A DNA stretch of 64,000 nt from Halorhabdus sp. CBA1104 (GCF_009690625.1 NZ_CP033878.1:2108001-2172000); one strand, 5' to 3'. Positions 9,089 to 18,832 are shown, counted from the stretch's first letter. Notes: generated by a model from the sequence alone, not told the origin. Program-made: numbers and translations.

Positions 9089-10989
9089 CACCCGAACACC
9101 CCGAAGGCGGCCGCGAGCACGCCCCCGACGGTGAACGCCGTGACCCAGGAGCCGAGCCACATCAACGCGGCGCTCTTTGCGTCTCGTTCTTTGAGGATCA
9201 TCACCATCGAGAGGATACAGGGTACGAACAGCGTAATCACGACGAGGCCGATAAAGACCTGCGCGCTCGAAAGAGCCATATCGGTCATGCCCGCGGCAGC
9301 GAAGTCCCGGCGGATCAACCCGAGGACGAGGATCTGCCCGAAGTCCGCGGGCATTCCGACAAGCGCGGTCAGCGGCCGAAGTCCATCCTTGATCGCCGCC
9401 AGCCCGCCGACGTAATCCAGTACCGAGACGACCACCGCCGTCCCAGCGAACAAGGGGATGGCCTCACGGAGGAACATCTTCGCGCGGTTGTACGTTTTCC
9501 GGAGGATGTTTCCCGGTCGTGGCGCGCGCATTCGCGGCAGTTCGGTCACCAGGGACTCGCTTTGGCCCGGCAGGGTCCGGTCGAGGAAGACGCCGACGAC
9601 CCCCAGCACGACCAACAAGATACCGAGGTAGCCAAACCAGTAGATCAACCCGAGCCCGGCCATCAGCCCCATGATGACGCCCAGTTGGGCCGAACACGGG
9701 ACGGCCAGCCCGAGAAGCGCCGTCGAGATCGTCCGCTCGCGTTTCGAGCCGACCATCCGGGTGGTGATCACGGCCATGGTGACACAGCCGACACCGACGA
9801 TCATCGGGACGACGGCCCGTCCGTTCAGACCGATCCGGTTGAGGCCACGGTCGGTCAACACGGCGAGTCGGGGGAGAACGCCGGAGTCTTCGAGAACACT
9901 GATCGCCAGGTAGAAGGCGACGACGAGTGGCAAGAGGGTGCCGATAACGTATTGGACAGTGACCGTCAGCAGGCCGAGATTGTCGTTGATCAACAGGAAT
10001 TCGAGAGGTTCGAGCCAGGCCACGTCGGGCAACAGCCCGGCGACGAACGATTCGACGGCCGGGATGTAGTGGGGACCAAGCAGTTCCCCTTCGAGGGTAT
10101 CGACCAGGCGCTGAGCGACGAGATCACCGATAAAGTAATAGATCAACCCGAGGAGGGCAAGCGCGATCGGCGTCCCGGTCAGGGGGTTGATCATGAGATC
10201 GCTGACCCGCTCGGCGATCGAGTCGTCGGTGCGGGTTACCGTCTGGACCGAGTCAGCGATCGACTGGACGCGCGAGCGGCGCTGGCTGTAGATCTCTTCA
10301 CGCAGGCCCGACTCGACCAGTGCTGGCGAGCCACCGTCGGCCATGACGCCGCCGACGTCAAACGCCGTGGGGAGTTCCTCGTCACCCTCGACCAGCAAGG
10401 TCTTCTCCGGCCGATCGGCCTCTAGTTGTTCGGGGAGTTCGTCGTAGAACTCGTCGATGGCCGTCTGTTCGGGCGCGGTCGCTTCCGGGACCCGCTTGCG
10501 GAGTTCGTCGAACCCCTCGCCGTCGATGGCGACCGTCGTGACGACGGGGACGCCCAGGGCCGCTTCGAGGGCCTCGACGTCGATATCGATCCCGTCGGCC
10601 TCGGCCTCGTCCATCATGTTCAGCGCAACGACGGTGGGGATGCCCATATCGAGCAACTGCAGCGTCAAGAACAGATCACGGTCGAGGTGCGTCGCGTCGA
10701 CGACGTTGATGACGGCATCGGTCTCTAAAACGATGTCGCGGGTGACGCGCTCTTCCTCGGAAAACGAGGAGATGCCGTAGACACCCGGCGTGTCGGTCAG
10801 CGTGTAGTCGCCGAATTCAGCCAGCGTCGTGTCGACGGTCGTCCCCGGGTAGTTCGAGACGTCGACGTACTGCTCGGCGAGTTCGCCAAAGACGACGCTC
10901 TTGCCGACGTTCGGACAGCCAACCAGCGCCAGCGTGTCCTCGGCATCGATCTCGCTCGGGTCACAGCCGGCGTCGTGACACCCCTCCAT
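9088..10989 (-). CDS. feoB: Ferrous iron transporter FeoB
   Basis: FeoB is the GTPase-linked Fe(II) permease of the cytoplasmic membrane, 633 residues here. The N-terminal G domain shows G1 GCPNVGKS, G3 DTPGVYG and G4 NMMD. The C-terminal half has the transmembrane gate domains, with a conserved Cys-containing helix (VGVGCVTMAVITTR) and GLAVPCSAQLG. The ATG at 10989 begins two bases after the feoA stop. A TTG six bases further upstream is possible but less likely. The operon order is feoA-feoB-zinc ribbon. Control by a metal-dependent repressor is suggested by the dyad in front of feoA. Confidence 0.96.
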   Translation of the reverse strand: MEGCHDAGCDPSEIDAEDTLALVGCPNVGKSVVFGELAEQYVDVSNYPGTTVDTTLAEFGDYTLTDTPGVYGISSFSEEERVTRDIVLETDAVINVVDATHLDRDLFLTLQLLDMGIPTVVALNMMDEAEADGIDIDVEALEAALGVPVVTTVAIDGEGFDELRKRVPEATAPEQTAIDEFYDELPEQLEADRPEKTLLVEGDEELPTAFDVGGVMADGGSPALVESGLREEIYSQRRSRVQSIADSVQTVTRTDDSIAERVSDLMINPLTGTPIALALLGLIYYFIGDLVAQRLVDTLEGELLGPHYIPAVESFVAGLLPDVAWLEPLEFLLINDNLGLLTVTVQYVIGTLLPLVVAFYLAISVLEDSGVLPRLAVLTDRGLNRIGLNGRAVVPMIVGVGCVTMAVITTRMVGSKRERTISTALLGLAVPCSAQLGVIMGLMAGLGLIYWFGYLGILLVVLGVVGVFLDRTLPGQSESLVTELPRMRAPRPGNILRKTYNRAKMFLREAIPLFAGTAVVVSVLDYVGGLAAIKDGLRPLTALVGMPADFGQILVLGLIRRDFAAAGMTDMALSSAQVFIGLVVITLFVPCILSMVMILKERDAKSAALMWLGSWVTAFTVGGVLAAAFGVFG

Positions 10990-10991
10990 GA

Positions 10992-11231
10992 TCAATCACT
11001 GGCCTCCGGGCGTGGCCGCTCGATTTCGATCGAGTCGGCGAGATCCGCACCGAGCGCAAGTTCCGTCCCGTTTCGCCGGACGATAACCGGCCCCTTGCGG
11101 ATGTGGTGGCGACACTCCACGGTCCCGTCTAAAAACCCCAACCGCAACAGCCGCGCCCGAGTGTCTCCATCCGGGACATCGGCCAGCCGGACGAACTCAC
11201 CCGAGTCCACGTCGCCGAGTACCTCAGCCAT
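10992..11231 (-). CDS. feoA: FeoA domain protein
   Basis: FeoA is a small SH3-like cytosolic protein needed for FeoB transport. The 79-residue sequence has the family pattern: RLADVPDGD, LLRLGFLDGT, and a C-terminal strand pair with GPVIVRRNGTELALG. The stop lies two bases before the feoB start, so the genes are co-transcribed. The start codon sits directly against a TTAG/CTAA dyad, and a TATA-like cttatg lies about 25 bases upstream, suggesting a leaderless metal-regulated transcript. Confidence 0.93.
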   Translation of the reverse strand: MAEVLGDVDSGEFVRLADVPDGDTRARLLRLGFLDGTVECRHHIRKGPVIVRRNGTELALGADLADSIEIERPRPEASD

Positions 11232-11245
11232 TTAGTCTCACCTAA
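11232..11245. promoter_or_regulatory. Candidate DtxR-family operator of feoAB
   Basis: On the minus strand the site reads TTAGGTGAGACTAA, with TTAG/CTAA arms. The left half TTAGGT equals the half-site of the palindrome at 24774-24791. It lies between the TATA-like cttatg (about 11253-11258) and the feoA start at 11231, a position where a bound repressor would block transcription. DtxR/SirR/Idr-type iron regulators of haloarchaea bind sites of this kind. Function is inferred. Confidence 0.55.
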
Positions 11246-11355
11246 GTCGGCATAAGCTAGGCCAACCAAAAAGAAAAGGGGGGTGTTCCCGACTTCTGAA
11301 AACAGATGTGGACAAACGTGATGGTTTAGGTCGCCCTATCTTTTTCACTGTGCGG

Positions 11356-11856
11356 ATGCCCGCCCCGCCAGCCGATCGGGGTGGAATCGGTGTACGTTTC
11401 GGGACTGACAGCGAAGGGTGGACCGTGACTGCCGATCAGGGAACGTATACGCTGGTCCTCGACCTTGCGACGGCGACGACGATCACGTTTGGCGCGGCGG
11501 GCGAGCGCGACCTCCCGGCGGGCGGGTATGCCTACACCGGGAGCGCGTTCGGTACGGGCGGATTCAGTCGGATCGACCGCCATCGCGAACTCGCCGCCGG
11601 CGAGCGCGAGACGCGCCACTGGCACGTCGATTACCTGCTTTGCCACCCAGAGAGTCACGTTGAAGCTGTCGTGACGACGGCCGGGCAAGACGTCGAATGT
11701 GCCGTCGCCAGCACGCTCACAGCCGAGGCGACGCCGGTCGACGGGATCGGGGCGTCGGACTGTGACTGTGGGACACATCTCGTGTACGCGCCCGACGTGG
11801 CGGCGTTGGTCGATGTGATCGAACGTGCCCACGGGCAGGCTCGGTCTGGGGAGTGA
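11356..11856 (+). CDS. DUF123 (GIY-YIG-like) protein
   Basis: A 166-residue protein with the DUF123 pattern: GTYTLVLDL, then AGGYAYTGSAFG, RIDRH, a HWHVDYLL segment with two invariant-looking histidines, and a cysteine-containing CDCGTHLVY near the C-terminus. DUF123 is a GIY-YIG-related domain seen alone or fused to endonuclease III in archaea, so a role in DNA repair is possible but unproven. The start is uncertain: ATG at 11356 is chosen, while a GTG at 11425 would begin just before the conserved domain, and a GTG at 11308 also exists. It stands divergent from feoA. Confidence 0.75.
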   Translation: MPAPPADRGGIGVRFGTDSEGWTVTADQGTYTLVLDLATATTITFGAAGERDLPAGGYAYTGSAFGTGGFSRIDRHRELAAGERETRHWHVDYLLCHPESHVEAVVTTAGQDVECAVASTLTAEATPVDGIGASDCDCGTHLVYAPDVAALVDVIERAHGQARSGE

Positions 11857-11895
11857 ACCGCAATACACACCACCGAGCCGGTCACACCTTCGGCC

Positions 11896-12531
11896 ATGAC
11901 TGACTGGGACGTCTATCTCGTCACGCAGGAATCGCTCTCGGGCGAGCAGTCGACGCCCGCGGTCGTGGCGGCGGCGATCGAGGGCGGCGTCGACGTGGTG
12001 CAACTCCGGGAGAAAGACGTCAGTGCCCGCAAGCGATACGAAATCGGGCGTGAAGTGCGGGCACTGACACGCGAAGCCGGCGTGCCGTTGCTCGTCAACG
12101 ATCGCGTCGACCTGGCGCTGGCTCTCGATGCCGACGGCGTCCACCTCGGCGACGCGGATCTGCCGGTCCCCGTGGCCCGTGAGTTACTCGGCGAGGAGGC
12201 GACCATTGGCCGCTCGGTCTCGTTCGTCGAAGACGCCAAAGACGCCCAAGCCGCCGGCGCTGACTACCTCGGCGTCGGGGCGATCTACGCCACTGGTTCG
12301 AAAGACGACATCGACGACGAGGAGTACGCCATCGGGACCGACCGACTGGCCGATATCGTCGCGGCCGTGGACATCCCAGTCGTCGGGATCGGCGGTGTCA
12401 CCAGCGAAAACGCCGCCGAAGTGATCGAGGCAGGTGCCGAGGGCGTCGCTGTCATCACCGAGATCACGGACGGGGCCGAGCCGGCAGTCCCGACCCGCGA
12501 GTTGGGCGCGATCGTTGCTGAGGCACGGTAA
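11896..12531 (+). CDS. thiE: Thiamine-phosphate synthase
   Basis: ThiE joins the pyrimidine and thiazole phosphates to give thiamine phosphate in the cytosol. The 211-residue TIM-barrel carries the family motifs: VQLREKDVS (residues about 35-43), LLVNDRVDLALALDADGVHLG, GRSVS, DYLGVGAIYATGSK, and VVGIGGV near the phosphate site. Length is normal. It stands alone, with no other thi gene nearby. Confidence 0.95.
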   Translation: MTDWDVYLVTQESLSGEQSTPAVVAAAIEGGVDVVQLREKDVSARKRYEIGREVRALTREAGVPLLVNDRVDLALALDADGVHLGDADLPVPVARELLGEEATIGRSVSFVEDAKDAQAAGADYLGVGAIYATGSKDDIDDEEYAIGTDRLADIVAAVDIPVVGIGGVTSENAAEVIEAGAEGVAVITEITDGAEPAVPTRELGAIVAEAR

Positions 12532-12595
12532 CCGAGCTGGCCGTCGATTGCCCGTGCCCGAGGAATTAATGACGGGCCGGGTGTCAATAGTGAAC

Positions 12596-14239
12596 ATGGG
12601 AACGCCACGGCGGATGCTGGCCCTGGCCGCCGGGCTCGGCATCGGCGTGTGGGTGCTCGATGCGGTGCTCGATGCACTCCTGTTCTACAGCGAGATGTCG
12701 TTTCTCGCAGTGCTCGTGACCGATGTTCCTGCCCACGAGTTGTACATTCGAGTGCTCATCCTGGCTGTCTTCGTGGCCTTCGGGCTCGTCACGGCAGTAC
12801 AAGCCAGTCGGATGCAAGAACGTGAACGGGAGGCGACGCTGTTTCGACGCCTGGTCGATGAAGCAACCGATAGCGTCTACGTCATCGACCCGGAGACGGG
12901 ACGGATTACAGACGTCAACGATCGAGCCTGTGAGACACTCGGGTACGATCGCTCGGCGCTACTGGGCCGCTCGGTCGCCGAGATCAACCCGGAATTCGAA
13001 GACCCGCAAGCGTTCGCGGCATTGATCGACTCGGCCGGAGGGGACTTAGAGTACTACGAGACCACACACGTGCGGGCCGACGGGACCACGTTCCCCGTCG
13101 AGATATCGGCCGCGACGGTCGATATCGACGGCCGCGCCTACCGAATCGCGATCGCCCGCGACGTCACCGAACGCAAAGCGATCGTCGCGGAACTCAAGCA
13201 AAGCGAGCAACGCTATGAGTCACTGTTCGACAGCATCCGAGACGCCATCCTGGTCGCCGATACCGACCGCCACATTGTCGACTGTAACCCGGCGTTTACC
13301 GAGCTGTTCGGGTACACACTCGAGGAGATCGAAGGGGAGTCGACCGCGTTGCTCTACGAGAGTGAGGCGGAATTCGAGGCGATCGGCGAGACGCTCGACA
13401 GGCAGGCTGCCGATCCCACGTTCGTCGAGACGGTCCGCTACGAGAAACAGTCTGGCCAGGTGTTTCCAGGCGAGACGAACATCTTCTATCGCCGGACTGT
13501 AGACGGAGAGATAACGGGCTACATCGGTCTCGTCAGGGACGTCTCCAATCGGCAGGCACGGATGACCCAGATCCGGACGATCGATCGCGTGCTCCGGCAC
13601 AACCTCAACAATGCGCTGACGGTCATCCTGGGTAACGCGGAGTCGATCGCCGACAAAGAGGTCGAGGACCCGCGGTGGAGTGCCCAACGCATCATCCGGA
13701 CGGGTGAGCGACTCCAGGCCACCACCAGAAAGGAGCGCGAGATTACCACGTTCTTGTCCGAATCACGACCGACAGTCGAGCACGATGGCGTCACGATCGT
13801 CGAGAGTGCCGTCACGGACGTTCGAGAAGAATATCCACACGCCGACCTGACGGTCGAGCGACCCGCCTCACAGCCGGTCGTTGCCGTCACGTACATCGAT
13901 CGGGCGATCGAAGAACTGCTCGAAAACGCGGTCACCCACTCCGATCGGGCGACCCCATCGGTGCAGGTCTCCCTGGCGACGACCGACGGCGTCGTCGAGA
14001 TCAGCGTCGAGGACGACGGGCCAGGGATGCCCGAGATGGAGCGAGACGTCCTGACCGGGGATCGGGACATCGAGCCGCTGTATCACGGCCGTGGCATCGG
14101 TCTGTGGTTGGTACACCTGATCGTCCAGTATTCGGACGGGACGGTGACCTTCGAGGAGAACGAGCCCCGCGGCAGCGTCGTCACCATCCGACTGCCGACG
14201 CCGAGTGCGTGGCACGCCGACGAGCAGATGACTGAGTGA
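12596..14239 (+). CDS. Membrane PAS-sensor histidine kinase
   Basis: A 547-residue sensor kinase. Two membrane helices lie at about residues 6-28 and 42-66. Two PAS domains follow (about 80-195 and 205-325), each with the typical start (VYVIDPETGRI and ILVADTDRHIV). The phosphoacceptor helix contains RVLRHNLNNALTVILGN, a haloarchaeal variant of the H-box, and the ATPase has VEDDGPGMP and GRGIGLWLV. The ATG at 12596 is chosen because a TATA-like gaattaat lies about 30 bases upstream, giving a leaderless transcript; an in-frame ATG at 12569 is the alternative. No response regulator is adjacent. A TrkA-type channel gene follows 102 bases downstream. Confidence 0.9.
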   Translation: MGTPRRMLALAAGLGIGVWVLDAVLDALLFYSEMSFLAVLVTDVPAHELYIRVLILAVFVAFGLVTAVQASRMQEREREATLFRRLVDEATDSVYVIDPETGRITDVNDRACETLGYDRSALLGRSVAEINPEFEDPQAFAALIDSAGGDLEYYETTHVRADGTTFPVEISAATVDIDGRAYRIAIARDVTERKAIVAELKQSEQRYESLFDSIRDAILVADTDRHIVDCNPAFTELFGYTLEEIEGESTALLYESEAEFEAIGETLDRQAADPTFVETVRYEKQSGQVFPGETNIFYRRTVDGEITGYIGLVRDVSNRQARMTQIRTIDRVLRHNLNNALTVILGNAESIADKEVEDPRWSAQRIIRTGERLQATTRKEREITTFLSESRPTVEHDGVTIVESAVTDVREEYPHADLTVERPASQPVVAVTYIDRAIEELLENAVTHSDRATPSVQVSLATTDGVVEISVEDDGPGMPEMERDVLTGDRDIEPLYHGRGIGLWLVHLIVQYSDGTVTFEENEPRGSVVTIRLPTPSAWHADEQMTE

Positions 14240-14341
14240 AGCGGCGTCGTGAGGGGTGTCTCGACAAGCTCGGCGGCCATCCAGGTCACTGCCCAGATAT
14301 CGCACGGTGGTTTCTTGGGCCTGCAATGGATTTCCCACAGC

Positions 14342-15976
14342 ATGAAGACCTGGCAGCGCCGGACCGTCGGGTACGCAGCCATCCTGGCGGTGGTTATCCT
14401 CGTCTTTGCCGTGCTCTATCAGCAGGGGATGGCCGTGTACGACGGGCGACCCCGGACGTTTCTGGAGTCCGTACAGTTCGTCGTCGAGACGTTCACCACG
14501 ACCGGGTACGGGGCCGACTCCCCGTGGAACAGCGCGGTGATGACCGTCTATGTCATTTTCATGGACCTTGCAGGCGTCGTTCTCATTGTCACGGCCCTGC
14601 CGGTGCTTGCGATCCCGCTGCTCGAAGAACTACTGGAGACGACCGTTCCCGAACGTGCCCCGGATGGGGTCACCGATCACGTCATCATTTGTACGTACAC
14701 GTCCCGCGCTGAGGCGCTGATCGACGAACTGAGCTCGTGGGACGTCCCCTACCTCATTCTGGAACCGGACCGTCAGCAGGCTACCGCACTCTCGGATGCG
14801 GGGTATCGGGTCGTCAACGCGGACCCGGAGACGGCAGCCGGCCTCGAAGCAGCGAATCTGGCGGGGGCGCGAGCGCTCGTCGCGGACGTCTCCGATGCGG
14901 TAGATGCGAGCATCGTCCTCGCGGCAGGTGAAGTCGACGCCGACGTGCCGGTCATCAGCGTCCTCGAAGAGCCCGGGAGCCGACCGTATCACCGCCTTGC
15001 CGGGGCCGACGAGGTACTCTCGCCGCGGCCGTTGCTCGGACAGAGCCTGGCCGCGAAGGTGACGACCAGTCTCGACGCCGATCTGGGGGATGCCGTCGAG
15101 ATCGGCGAGGATTTCGAGCTCGTCGAGTTGCCCCTCCAGCGTGGCAGCCCGCTGGTCGGCTCGACGCTTGCCGACAGCGGGATCCGTGAAGACGCCGGAG
15201 GCAACGTGATCGGCGCGTGGTTCGACGGGGAGTTCCAAGCTCCACCGGATCCCGGGGCGACACTGACCAACGGCACAGTACTGCTCGTTGCGGGCCACGA
15301 ACGCGATATCGAGCGGCTACGGGAGCACACACTCGCAGACGTTCGCCGGTTCGGAGACGGGGAAACGATCGTGGTTGGGTACGGCGAAGTCGGCCAGACG
15401 ATCGTCGGCGCACTCGATGCCGCGGGCTTGCCGTTCACGGTCGTCGACCAGGAAGCGATGGATGGCGTCGACGTGGTCGGTGACGCGGTCGATCCAGAGA
15501 CCCTCCGGGCGGCAGGCATCGACGACGCCCGGTCGGTCATCCTCGCCCTGCCCGACGACACGACGACCCAGTTTGCCACACTCGTCGTTCGAGATCTGAG
15601 CCCGACGACGGAGGTTATCGCTCGCGTCGAAGAACCACGCAACGTCAAGCAGATGTACCGCGCCGGTGCCGACTACGTGTTGGCGCTTGCGACCGTCAGC
15701 GGCCGGATGATCGCTTCGGCGATCCTCGACGACGAGGCCGTCCTCTCGGTGGAAGCCCAGATCCAAGTCGTCCGGACGGCCGCCCCCGGACTCGTCGGGA
15801 CTCGGCTGGGCGAGGCCCGCGTCCGCTCGAAGACGGGCTGTACCGTGGTCGGCGTCGGACGCGAGAATGAGATTCTGACGGACGTGGGGCCGGACGTACG
15901 GATCGAGGACGGCGACGAACTCGTCATCGCGGGCACCGACGAGGGGATTCGAGCGTTCAACGAACGATTCGGATAA
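14342..15976 (+). CDS. TrkA-domain potassium channel
   Basis: A 544-residue protein built as a two-helix K+ channel fused to two regulatory units. Helix one is near residues 10-27; the pore loop holds the selectivity filter TTTGYG (about residue 58), and the second helix is near 70-95. Two RCK/TrkA-N domains follow (starting VIICTYTSRAEA and IVVGYGEVGQTI, each a Rossmann turn), each with a TrkA-C domain (EDFELVELPL and VVRTAAPGLVG). This design senses NAD(H) or nucleotides and gates K+ flow. The second Rossmann motif is the better match, GYGEVG. High internal K+ makes such channels common in haloarchaea. The ATG at 14342 directly precedes the first helix. Confidence 0.92.
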   Translation: MKTWQRRTVGYAAILAVVILVFAVLYQQGMAVYDGRPRTFLESVQFVVETFTTTGYGADSPWNSAVMTVYVIFMDLAGVVLIVTALPVLAIPLLEELLETTVPERAPDGVTDHVIICTYTSRAEALIDELSSWDVPYLILEPDRQQATALSDAGYRVVNADPETAAGLEAANLAGARALVADVSDAVDASIVLAAGEVDADVPVISVLEEPGSRPYHRLAGADEVLSPRPLLGQSLAAKVTTSLDADLGDAVEIGEDFELVELPLQRGSPLVGSTLADSGIREDAGGNVIGAWFDGEFQAPPDPGATLTNGTVLLVAGHERDIERLREHTLADVRRFGDGETIVVGYGEVGQTIVGALDAAGLPFTVVDQEAMDGVDVVGDAVDPETLRAAGIDDARSVILALPDDTTTQFATLVVRDLSPTTEVIARVEEPRNVKQMYRAGADYVLALATVSGRMIASAILDDEAVLSVEAQIQVVRTAAPGLVGTRLGEARVRSKTGCTVVGVGRENEILTDVGPDVRIEDGDELVIAGTDEGIRAFNERFG

Positions 15977-15979
15977 GCG

Positions 15980-18433
15980 TCACTCGACGGTCGGATCCGG
16001 CGTCTCGTCGGTGCCGGGTGCCGCCGTCGCCTGGTTGCGTTCGACACCGGTACCGTGATCGGGAGAGAGTCGAGCCAGACGCATCGCGTTGCCGGTGACG
16101 CCCAGACTCATCCCCATGTCGCCGACGACGACCGCGATCGCGACGCTGACGTAGCCCAGCGGCACGCCGACCGCGAGCAGGGCCTTCACGCCGAGACTGG
16201 TCCAGATGTTCTGTCTGATTACGCCGTTTGCCGCGTGCGACAGCGAATAGAGGTAGGGTAACTTCCCGATATCGTCACCCAACAAGGCGATATCGGCCGT
16301 CTCTAAGGCAGTGTCCGTGCCGGCGGCCCCCATCGCCACGCTGACGTCCGCGGTCGCCAGCGCCGGCGCGTCGTTGATACCGTCCCCGACCATCGCTACG
16401 CCGCCGTACGTCTCCTGTAACTCCTCGACGGCAGCGACCTTCTGCTCGGGGAGCAGTTCCGCACGATACTCGTCGACGCCGACTGCCTCGGCGATCGCCC
16501 GGGCAGTGCCCTCGTTGTCCCCGGTCAACATGACGACCGTCTCGACACCGAGTTCGTGGAGGCGCTCGACCGCCCGACTGGCACCGGGTCGCACCTCGTC
16601 GGCGATCGCGAGGATCCCCCATACCTCGCGTTCGGTGCCGACGAGGACGATCGTCTTCCCCTCGGTTTCGAGCGTCTCGACGTGCTCTTTGATGGACGCT
16701 ACCGCCGGTCGCGCGTGGAGGGTCCCGCCGTCGGGGTGTGGCGAGTCGTCACTGTCGCCACCGCCGACCGCCGCGAGGTCGTGGCCCAGTTGCGTGAACA
16801 GGGCCGGCGTCCCCGCGTAAGCGCTTTCGCCCTCGATCTCGGCACGGACGCCTTTCCCCGTCAAACTCTCGAAGGCGGCAGGGTCGGGCACATCGTCGAG
16901 TCCTGTACGGCCCGCACGGTCGCGGATCGCGGCGGCGATCGGGTGTTCACTCCGGCGTTCCAGGGCGGCCGCCCGCCGAAGGACATCGCGCTCGTCGCGT
17001 TCGCCCAACGGGATGACGTCGGTCACGGTGAGTTCACCGCGGGTGAGGGTCCCGGTCTTGTCCAGGGCGACGGCATCGACCGCACCCATCGCTTCGAGGT
17101 GGTTGCCGCCCTTGATGAGAACGCCGTTCTTGGCGGCGCTCGTGATCCCCGAGACGACCGAGACGGGCGTCGAGATGACAAAGGCACACGGGCACGCGAT
17201 CACCAGCAGCGTCAACCCGCGGACGAACCAGGGTCGCCAACCCCCGGGCAAGACGAGTTCGTACCCCGCGACCGCAAACGTCGCGCTGTCGGCGATCAGC
17301 AGCGGGGAGATGGCCGCAGTCAGGATCGCCACCACGACGACGGCGGGCGTATAGTAGCCCGCAAAGCGGTCGACGAACTGCTCTTTGTCGGTGCGGTTTT
17401 CCTCGGCACTCTGGACCAGTTCGATGATCCGGGCGAGCGTCGAGTCTCCCGCCGTCGAGGTGACTTCGACTTCGAGATACCCCTCTGCGGTGATCGAACC
17501 TGCGAACACCGCATCGCCCTCGCTCTTTTCGACGGGCATGCTCTCGCCGGTGATCGGCGACTCGTCGACCGCGCTCTCGCCTTCGATGACTTCGCCGTCC
17601 AGCGGGATCTTCTCGCCGGGACGGACGAGGACGGTTTCACCGACCTCGACAGCCTCGGCCGGGACAGTCAGTTCTTCACCGTCCCTGCGAACCGTCGCCT
17701 CGTCGGGCGAAAGTTCCAGCAACTCACGCAGAGAGTCTCGTGCCCGGTCCATCGCATAGTCTTCGAGCAGTTCGGCGATGGAAAACAGGACCGCAAGCGT
17801 CGCCGCCTCGGCGACGTAGCCGATCCCCGTCGCCGCGATGATGGCCACACCCATCAGGAGGTCGATGTCAAGACTCCGGTTGCGCGCCGAATAGATCCCA
17901 CTGCGGACGACGGGCACACCGCTGACGACTATGGCAACGAGAAAGAGGCCGTCAGCGACGGTAATCGGAGACGCCAGGACGGCAGCGATGTCGACGTTGG
18001 CGCCCGTGAAGACGAACTCGATGGCCAGTCCGAGCGTCAGGAAGACGGCCCCGACCCAGGTCTTGATCGCCCGCGGACTCGTCCAGACTGCCGTCGGTGG
18101 GGCAACGTCAGGGCCGCCGGTGGCGGCTCCGTCGGCCCCGCTATCGTCGTCGATGACCTCGTACCCTGCGCCCTCGATCGCCGCGATCACGTCGGCTTCG
18201 GTCGTCTGTGTGGGATCGAACGTCACTGCCGCGGTGCCCTTCGTAGGCGAGAGGGACACGTCGGTGACCCCCGCGACGCGTTCGAGGCTCCCGTCGACTT
18301 TGCTCGCACACGACGGACAGTCCATCTCCGGGACGGCAAGCCGGGCCGTGACCGTATCGGCTGGCTCGCGATCAGCCGCCGGCCCGGTGGCCTCGCGATC
18401 GATCGATCGCCCCGCAGTCTCGTCATCGCTCAT
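15980..18433 (-). CDS. Heavy-metal P1B-type ATPase (probably Zn2+/Cd2+ exporter)
   Basis: This is a metal-pumping ATPase of about 817 residues. An N-terminal heavy-metal-associated domain carries MDCPSC. The membrane motif is CPCAF followed by ISTPVSVVS, the phosphorylation site is DKTGTLT, and the hinge is GDGINDAPALA. The last helices include a conserved Asp in GDMGMSLGVTGNAMRL, which in ZntA-like pumps points to Zn/Cd/Pb rather than Cu. The start is placed at 18433 (MSDDETAG); the frame stays open to 18826, but that extension looks non-coding and would cover the promoter. A perfect TTGGAATATTCCAA dyad lies 38-51 bases upstream. It ends three bases from the K+ channel stop, convergently. 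Confidence 0.93.
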   Translation of the reverse strand: MSDDETAGRSIDREATGPAADREPADTVTARLAVPEMDCPSCASKVDGSLERVAGVTDVSLSPTKGTAAVTFDPTQTTEADVIAAIEGAGYEVIDDDSGADGAATGGPDVAPPTAVWTSPRAIKTWVGAVFLTLGLAIEFVFTGANVDIAAVLASPITVADGLFLVAIVVSGVPVVRSGIYSARNRSLDIDLLMGVAIIAATGIGYVAEAATLAVLFSIAELLEDYAMDRARDSLRELLELSPDEATVRRDGEELTVPAEAVEVGETVLVRPGEKIPLDGEVIEGESAVDESPITGESMPVEKSEGDAVFAGSITAEGYLEVEVTSTAGDSTLARIIELVQSAEENRTDKEQFVDRFAGYYTPAVVVVAILTAAISPLLIADSATFAVAGYELVLPGGWRPWFVRGLTLLVIACPCAFVISTPVSVVSGITSAAKNGVLIKGGNHLEAMGAVDAVALDKTGTLTRGELTVTDVIPLGERDERDVLRRAAALERRSEHPIAAAIRDRAGRTGLDDVPDPAAFESLTGKGVRAEIEGESAYAGTPALFTQLGHDLAAVGGGDSDDSPHPDGGTLHARPAVASIKEHVETLETEGKTIVLVGTEREVWGILAIADEVRPGASRAVERLHELGVETVVMLTGDNEGTARAIAEAVGVDEYRAELLPEQKVAAVEELQETYGGVAMVGDGINDAPALATADVSVAMGAAGTDTALETADIALLGDDIGKLPYLYSLSHAANGVIRQNIWTSLGVKALLAVGVPLGYVSVAIAVVVGDMGMSLGVTGNAMRLARLSPDHGTGVERNQATAAPGTDETPDPTVE

Positions 18434-18470
18434 TACCGCCTCGTAAGGGAGACAGCTCGATAAGCCTTCG

Positions 18471-18484
18471 TTGGAATATTCCAA
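18471..18484. promoter_or_regulatory. Perfect palindrome upstream of the P1B-ATPase
   Basis: TTGGAATATTCCAA is a perfect 14-bp palindrome located 38-51 bases before the ATPase start codon. ArsR/SmtB-family repressors bind short dyads of this kind in metal-efflux promoters. Its TTGGA/TCCAA arms match those of the dyad in front of arsR at 18833, so one regulator may see both. Confidence 0.6.
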
Positions 18485-18832
18485 TGTGCCGCTGGCTCGT
18501 CGAAACGGGGAGGGATGGACGAGAATGAGACAAAGAAGACAGACAAGACACGCGAGACCACGAGTTGTGGCCGCTTGCCCGAGGATCGGTTGGGCAGTAG
18601 GTAGCCAAACAGCGCGTTGCTGAGGCCGAGGCGAGCAGCAGGTGACCGCGGTGGGAGCACTTTTTGTTGAATAGATTTTCAAGTAAATGGCTGTGGCCGC
18701 AAAACGGCATTTTGTCACGCTCGACGCAGAGAGGAGCCACACACGAGACTCCCATACTTGGGTACAGCGCCACGACGGGAAACTAAAGATCAGTAATCTA
18801 AGATGAAATTTATACCTACCCGACAACTTTAA

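Noticed and set aside
9016-10425. 469-codon plus-strand frame opposite feoB
   Set aside because: Antisense to feoB, with His/Gln/Arg-rich composition unlike a haloarchaeal protein.
11325-11340. Second DtxR-like site (TTTAGG-TCG-CCCTATC) before the DUF123 gene
   Set aside because: Only four-base arms and 16 bases from an uncertain start; could be chance.
16556-18463. Long plus-strand open frame (635 codons) opposite the P1B-ATPase
   Set aside because: It is the antisense shadow of a well-supported ATPase; high G+C opens such frames.
18434-18826. N-terminal extension of the P1B-ATPase
   Set aside because: It would cover the promoter and the palindrome and has no protein-like pattern; MSDDETAG at 18433 is the natural start.
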